Shown here: piece after piece, positions 6,019 to 8,282 of the stretch
Position numbering within the stretch: the first letter of the stretch is position 1
Layout: each line of letters opens with the position of its first letter
NCBI GenBank assembly: GCA_902492825.1
Contig: CABUMZ010000088.1
Coordinates: forward strand, 1 to 8,282
Direction: 5' to 3'
DNA from: an uncultured Collinsella sp.
Lineage (GTDB): Bacteria; Actinomycetota; Coriobacteriia; Coriobacteriales; Coriobacteriaceae
Length of the DNA: 8,282 bases
Translations under genes and position numbers: made by a program
Notes under the pieces: generated by a model
What the model was told of the DNA's origin: nothing
Database searches by the model: none
What the model saw: only the letters and a program-made list of their open reading frames with translations

Positions 6019-6630
6019 CTAATCCAAGCGAGATTCCAGACTCGACAGACCATTGAGAGTCAGATCGTTGGCGACCTCAGAGACGCGCTCGATAGGAACC
6101 GAGCCGTCAGACAGCGCCCACGTGCGATAGATACCGATAATACCCGACAGCAAAAACGCCAGATAGTAGTCGAACATCTCGTCCTTGAGACCTTGGGGCA
6201 GCAGATCGCGCTCGGCAATCTCATGTTCGAGCGGCGCACGAAGACGAGCCATGAAATCATCGAGCGGAATATTCTCGATCAGCTGACGATTGAGCACTAA
6301 GTTGTTGCACAGTGCCTCATTAACGGTTTTAAAGAAGGTCGCCGCCGCGCCAAGAGCGCGCTCGCTGGTGTCACCGTCCATGGAGGCAAGCGTTTTCTCG
6401 ACCGAGTCGACAATCATCTCCACCACATCGACGGCAATGGCATCGAGCAGGCCGTCAACCGTACCAAAGTGAACGTAAAAGGTCTTGCGGTCGACATTGG
6501 CCTCGCGCGCGATGGCACTCACCGTAATGTCTGCCAGCGGCTTTTCCATGAGCAGGCGCTCGAAAGCCGAAAGGATGGCATTACGGCTGCGAACGATGCG
6601 GCGGTCAAGACGCGGTTTGCTGGTTGCCAT
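6019..6630 (-). CDS. TetR/AcrR-family transcriptional regulator
   Basis: The 203-residue product has a typical TetR layout. An N-terminal helix-turn-helix lies at about residues 17-60, with ITVSAIAREANVDRKTFYVHF as its core. A helical ligand-binding and dimerisation domain of about 140 residues follows. The start at 6630 is preceded by GAAGGGA with a 7-8 nt spacer; a longer in-frame start at 6657 has no Shine-Dalgarno and is disfavoured. It ends 3 nt from the transposase relic stop and converges on the transport operon. A palindrome in its upstream region (6674-6697) may be its own operator. The target and ligand are unknown. The membrane-protein gene upstream on the same strand is a possible partner. 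Confidence 0.88.
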   Translation of the reverse strand: MATSKPRLDRRIVRSRNAILSAFERLLMEKPLADITVSAIAREANVDRKTFYVHFGTVDGLLDAIAVDVVEMIVDSVEKTLASMDGDTSERALGAAATFFKTVNEALCNNLVLNRQLIENIPLDDFMARLRAPLEHEIAERDLLPQGLKDEMFDYYLAFLLSGIIGIYRTWALSDGSVPIERVSEVANDLTLNGLSSLESRLD

Positions 6631-6673
6631 GGGCGTGTCCCTTCGATATGCGAGCATTCATCAACAGATGAGA

Positions 6674-6697
6674 GATAATCTACGTAAGAGGATTATC
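6674..6697 (-). promoter_or_regulatory. Candidate TetR operator palindrome
   Basis: GATAATC (6674-6680) and GATTATC (6691-6697) form a perfect 7-bp inverted repeat around a 10-nt centre that itself contains the palindrome TACGTA (6681-6686). It lies about 45-65 nt upstream of the TetR start codon, in the 116-nt gap between the two minus-strand genes. The size and position suit an autoregulatory operator. A clear -35/-10 pair could not be identified here. Confidence 0.45.
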
Positions 6698-6746
6698 CCC
6701 CATACGGCACAAATATGCCCCGCATCATGAAGAACGCACGACTGCT

Positions 6747-8054
6747 CTACTGCGACTTAGGGTGCTTCTTCTTATTGAGTGCCGACGGAGATACGCGAAT
6801 ACCGTCTCCCGTCTGACGCACATAGGCCTTATGAGCCGGCTTAGCGGTCCCAGAAGCCTTCTGAGCGTGCTTCTTGGGATCAACGGTAACAGCATTCGTG
6901 GGGTGCGGCTTAGTGGGCGCAGAGGGCGTCTGAGGCGTGCGGCCGAGCTTGCGCATCACGCGATCCCAGCGCGCATGGATGCTCTCGTTGTGGGCGCTCT
7001 TAAGTCCCAGCAGGGGCGCAGCCAAAATGGTCGGCGCAATAAACGTAATGAGACGCCACAGCAGATAGCCGGCGGTCGAAGCCGACCCAAAGAAATGACC
7101 CAAGAACAATGCAAAGCCGCCCTCAGCGCCACCAGTTCCACCGGGCAAGGGAACCGCAGAGCTCAGCAGCTGGACAAAGGCGCTCGCGGCCATGACCGAG
7201 AAAAAGTCGACCTCGTGGTGGCCAAAGGCAAGCATCAGGAAATACGGAACCAGATAGAAAAACGCGAGCTGCAGCATGGTGATAAACACGGTGAGCAGCA
7301 TGGAAGAAAAATGTCCGGCCGAAAGCTTGAACTTCTCGGAGAAGGAGTAGATCTCGCCATCGACAAACGTGCGCCAACTCTCGATCTTAGTGGCCGAGAC
7401 ACCAATGCGCTCGAGCCAATTGATGATGCAATGGGCGACGCGCGTGACGGTCTTAGGCATGAGCGCGACGGCGAAGATGCCAAGCAAGATGCAGCAGTGT
7501 CCACCAAAGCTAAAGACGCACAGCAGCGTCATGTCGCCGTAGCGTTCGGCAAAAAACGGCATACGGGCGAGCAGCAGGATAGCGCCCCAGGCGACCAGGC
7601 CAAACTGGTACACGATAAAACGCGTGAATTGCGTGGCGCCGGCCTCGCCCACGTTTTGGCCGGCCTTGGTCAGGCGATAGATCTGAGCCGGGGTGGAGCC
7701 CATCATCATGGGCGTCAGGTTGCCAAAGAAGATGCCACTCGCCTCGACCGAGATCAGGTCGCGGATGCCGACGGGCGAATTGGGATCGAGCCAGACGGCG
7801 ATCGCATAGGCCACAATGCCAAAGAACAGGTACATGAACATGCAAAGACACGCGACAACGAGCCATGAAGCCTGGACGCTCGACATAGCGGCCCAGAACT
7901 GCCCCATCTGCCCGGTTACCACCAGATAGACGATATAACCTACCAGCACGACGCCGATAAAGATGGCGCCGCGGCGTGCGCTCTTATTGTCATCTCCGCC
8001 CGAGGCCTCAACCTCGACCTGGGGCTTAGACGTATGCTGAGAGGACTCCGTCAT
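6747..8054 (-). CDS. Lysylphosphatidylglycerol synthase TM-domain / UPF0104 (YbhN-like) integral membrane protein
   Basis: The 435-residue product has a short acidic/polar N-terminus, then about eight hydrophobic segments between residues 28 and 350. The conserved PGGTGGAEGG motif (304-313) is typical of the flippase-like LPG_synthase_TM/UPF0104 family. It lacks the soluble aminoacyl-transferase domain of full MprF, so it is a stand-alone membrane half. Members are linked to lipid or glycolipid translocation and envelope assembly, but the substrate here is unknown. A highly basic, Lys/His/Pro-rich tail of about 80 residues (about 352-435) is probably cytosolic and looks disordered. The start at 8054 is chosen because GAAGGAG (8059-8065) sits 4 nt upstream; an in-frame ATG at 8120 would add 22 residues without a good site and would lie upstream of the -10 box at 8088. 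Confidence 0.88.
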   Translation of the reverse strand: MTESSQHTSKPQVEVEASGGDDNKSARRGAIFIGVVLVGYIVYLVVTGQMGQFWAAMSSVQASWLVVACLCMFMYLFFGIVAYAIAVWLDPNSPVGIRDLISVEASGIFFGNLTPMMMGSTPAQIYRLTKAGQNVGEAGATQFTRFIVYQFGLVAWGAILLLARMPFFAERYGDMTLLCVFSFGGHCCILLGIFAVALMPKTVTRVAHCIINWLERIGVSATKIESWRTFVDGEIYSFSEKFKLSAGHFSSMLLTVFITMLQLAFFYLVPYFLMLAFGHHEVDFFSVMAASAFVQLLSSAVPLPGGTGGAEGGFALFLGHFFGSASTAGYLLWRLITFIAPTILAAPLLGLKSAHNESIHARWDRVMRKLGRTPQTPSAPTKPHPTNAVTVDPKKHAQKASGTAKPAHKAYVRQTGDGIRVSPSALNKKKHPKSQ

Positions 8055-8087
8055 GAGACTCCTTCTAACAGTCAAAATATCTTGGAT

Positions 8088-8093
8088 ATTGTA
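8088..8093 (-). promoter_or_regulatory. Probable -10 box of the UPF0104 gene promoter
   Basis: On the minus strand TACAAT lies here, about 33 nt upstream of the chosen ATG, which would give a leader of roughly 27 nt. No good -35 hexamer is found 16-18 bp upstream. A 7-bp inverted repeat, TTCAAAC (8129-8135) with GTTTGAA (8153-8159), lies further upstream and might bind a regulator. Confidence 0.4.
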
Positions 8094-8162
8094 CCCGTAA
8101 GGGCCATAGGCAGAACGCAAAGCTCTGGTTCAAACGGGAATTGCAGACGGTTGTTTGAAAAT

Positions 8163-8193
8163 AAAAAACCCGGCCTTCCATAGGAAGACCGGG
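8163..8193 (-). terminator. Rho-independent terminator of the tRNA-Glu transcript
   Basis: On the minus strand an 11-bp stem (CCCGGTCTTCC with GGAAGGCCGGG, one G-U pair) closes a TAT loop and is followed by six T residues. It starts 11 nt after the CCA end of the tRNA, so it ends that transcript and separates it from the membrane-protein gene. Confidence 0.92.
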
Positions 8194-8204
8194 TATCAGA
8201 TGCG

Positions 8205-8281
8205 TGGTAGCCCGTACCAGATTCGAACTGGTGATCTCCGCCTTGAGAGGGCGGCGTCCTAAACCGCTAGACGAACGGGCC
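8205..8281 (-). tRNA. tRNA-Glu (anticodon CTC)
   Basis: The 77-nt minus-strand sequence folds as a full cloverleaf: acceptor stem GGCCCGT/ACGGGCT (with a G-U end pair), D-stem GTCT/GGAC, anticodon stem CCGCC/GGCGG, T-stem ACCAG/CTGGT with loop TTCGAAT, discriminator A and an encoded CCA. The seven-base anticodon loop CTCTCAA gives anticodon CTC, which reads GAG (Glu). An intrinsic terminator follows directly. Confidence 0.95.
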
Positions 8282-8282
8282 A

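Noticed and set aside
6762..7868. Plus-strand ORF of 368 codons opposite the UPF0104 gene
   Set aside because: It is very rich in Arg, Gln, His and Asp with no recognisable domain. It is the antisense of a clear membrane protein with its own ribosome-binding site.
1..8282. CRISPR arrays, phage genes, toxin-antitoxin pairs or a defence system
   Set aside because: I looked for spaced direct repeats, nuclease or phage motifs and small overlapping gene pairs and found none.

Overview
The window looks like chromosomal DNA from a GC-rich anaerobic actinobacterium, most likely a member of the Coriobacteriia (Collinsella/Olsenella/Eggerthella-like). This is inferred from the GC-rich codon use, the Tat-type lipoprotein chelatase, the style of the metal/corrinoid ABC transporter and the compact tRNA locus; no species marker is present.

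Left two thirds (about 1-5923, + strand): one apparent transcription unit. A near-consensus sigma-70 promoter (TTGACA, 17 bp, TATCAT at 130-158) drives a leader of about 290 nt that carries a cobalamin-riboswitch-like aptamer (about 196-338). Five genes follow in the same direction: a Tat-exported lipoprotein form of the CbiK cobaltochelatase (458-1384); a small lipoprotein (1530-2063); a substrate-binding lipoprotein whose N-terminal domain is related to the small lipoprotein (2068-3639); a FecCD/BtuC-type permease (3644-4684); and an ATPase with an extra C-terminal domain of about 140 residues (4685-5923). The last four genes are separated by 0-4 nt. cbiK is separated from them by 145 nt that hold three GC-rich hairpins. 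The combination suggests a B12-responsive system that captures a tetrapyrrole or corrinoid outside the membrane, possibly handles its metal there, and imports it. The substrate is inferred, not proven.

Junction (about 5924-6018): a short relic that reads like an internal piece of an IS3-family transposase (OrfB). It marks a probable rearrangement boundary between the transport operon and the genes to its right.

Right third (6019-8282, - strand): a TetR-family regulator with a palindrome in its upstream region, a multi-pass membrane protein of the lysylphosphatidylglycerol synthase-TM/UPF0104 (YbhN-like) family, and a tRNA-Glu (anticodon CTC) followed by a strong intrinsic terminator. These genes look like ordinary resident chromosomal genes and show no functional link to the transport operon.
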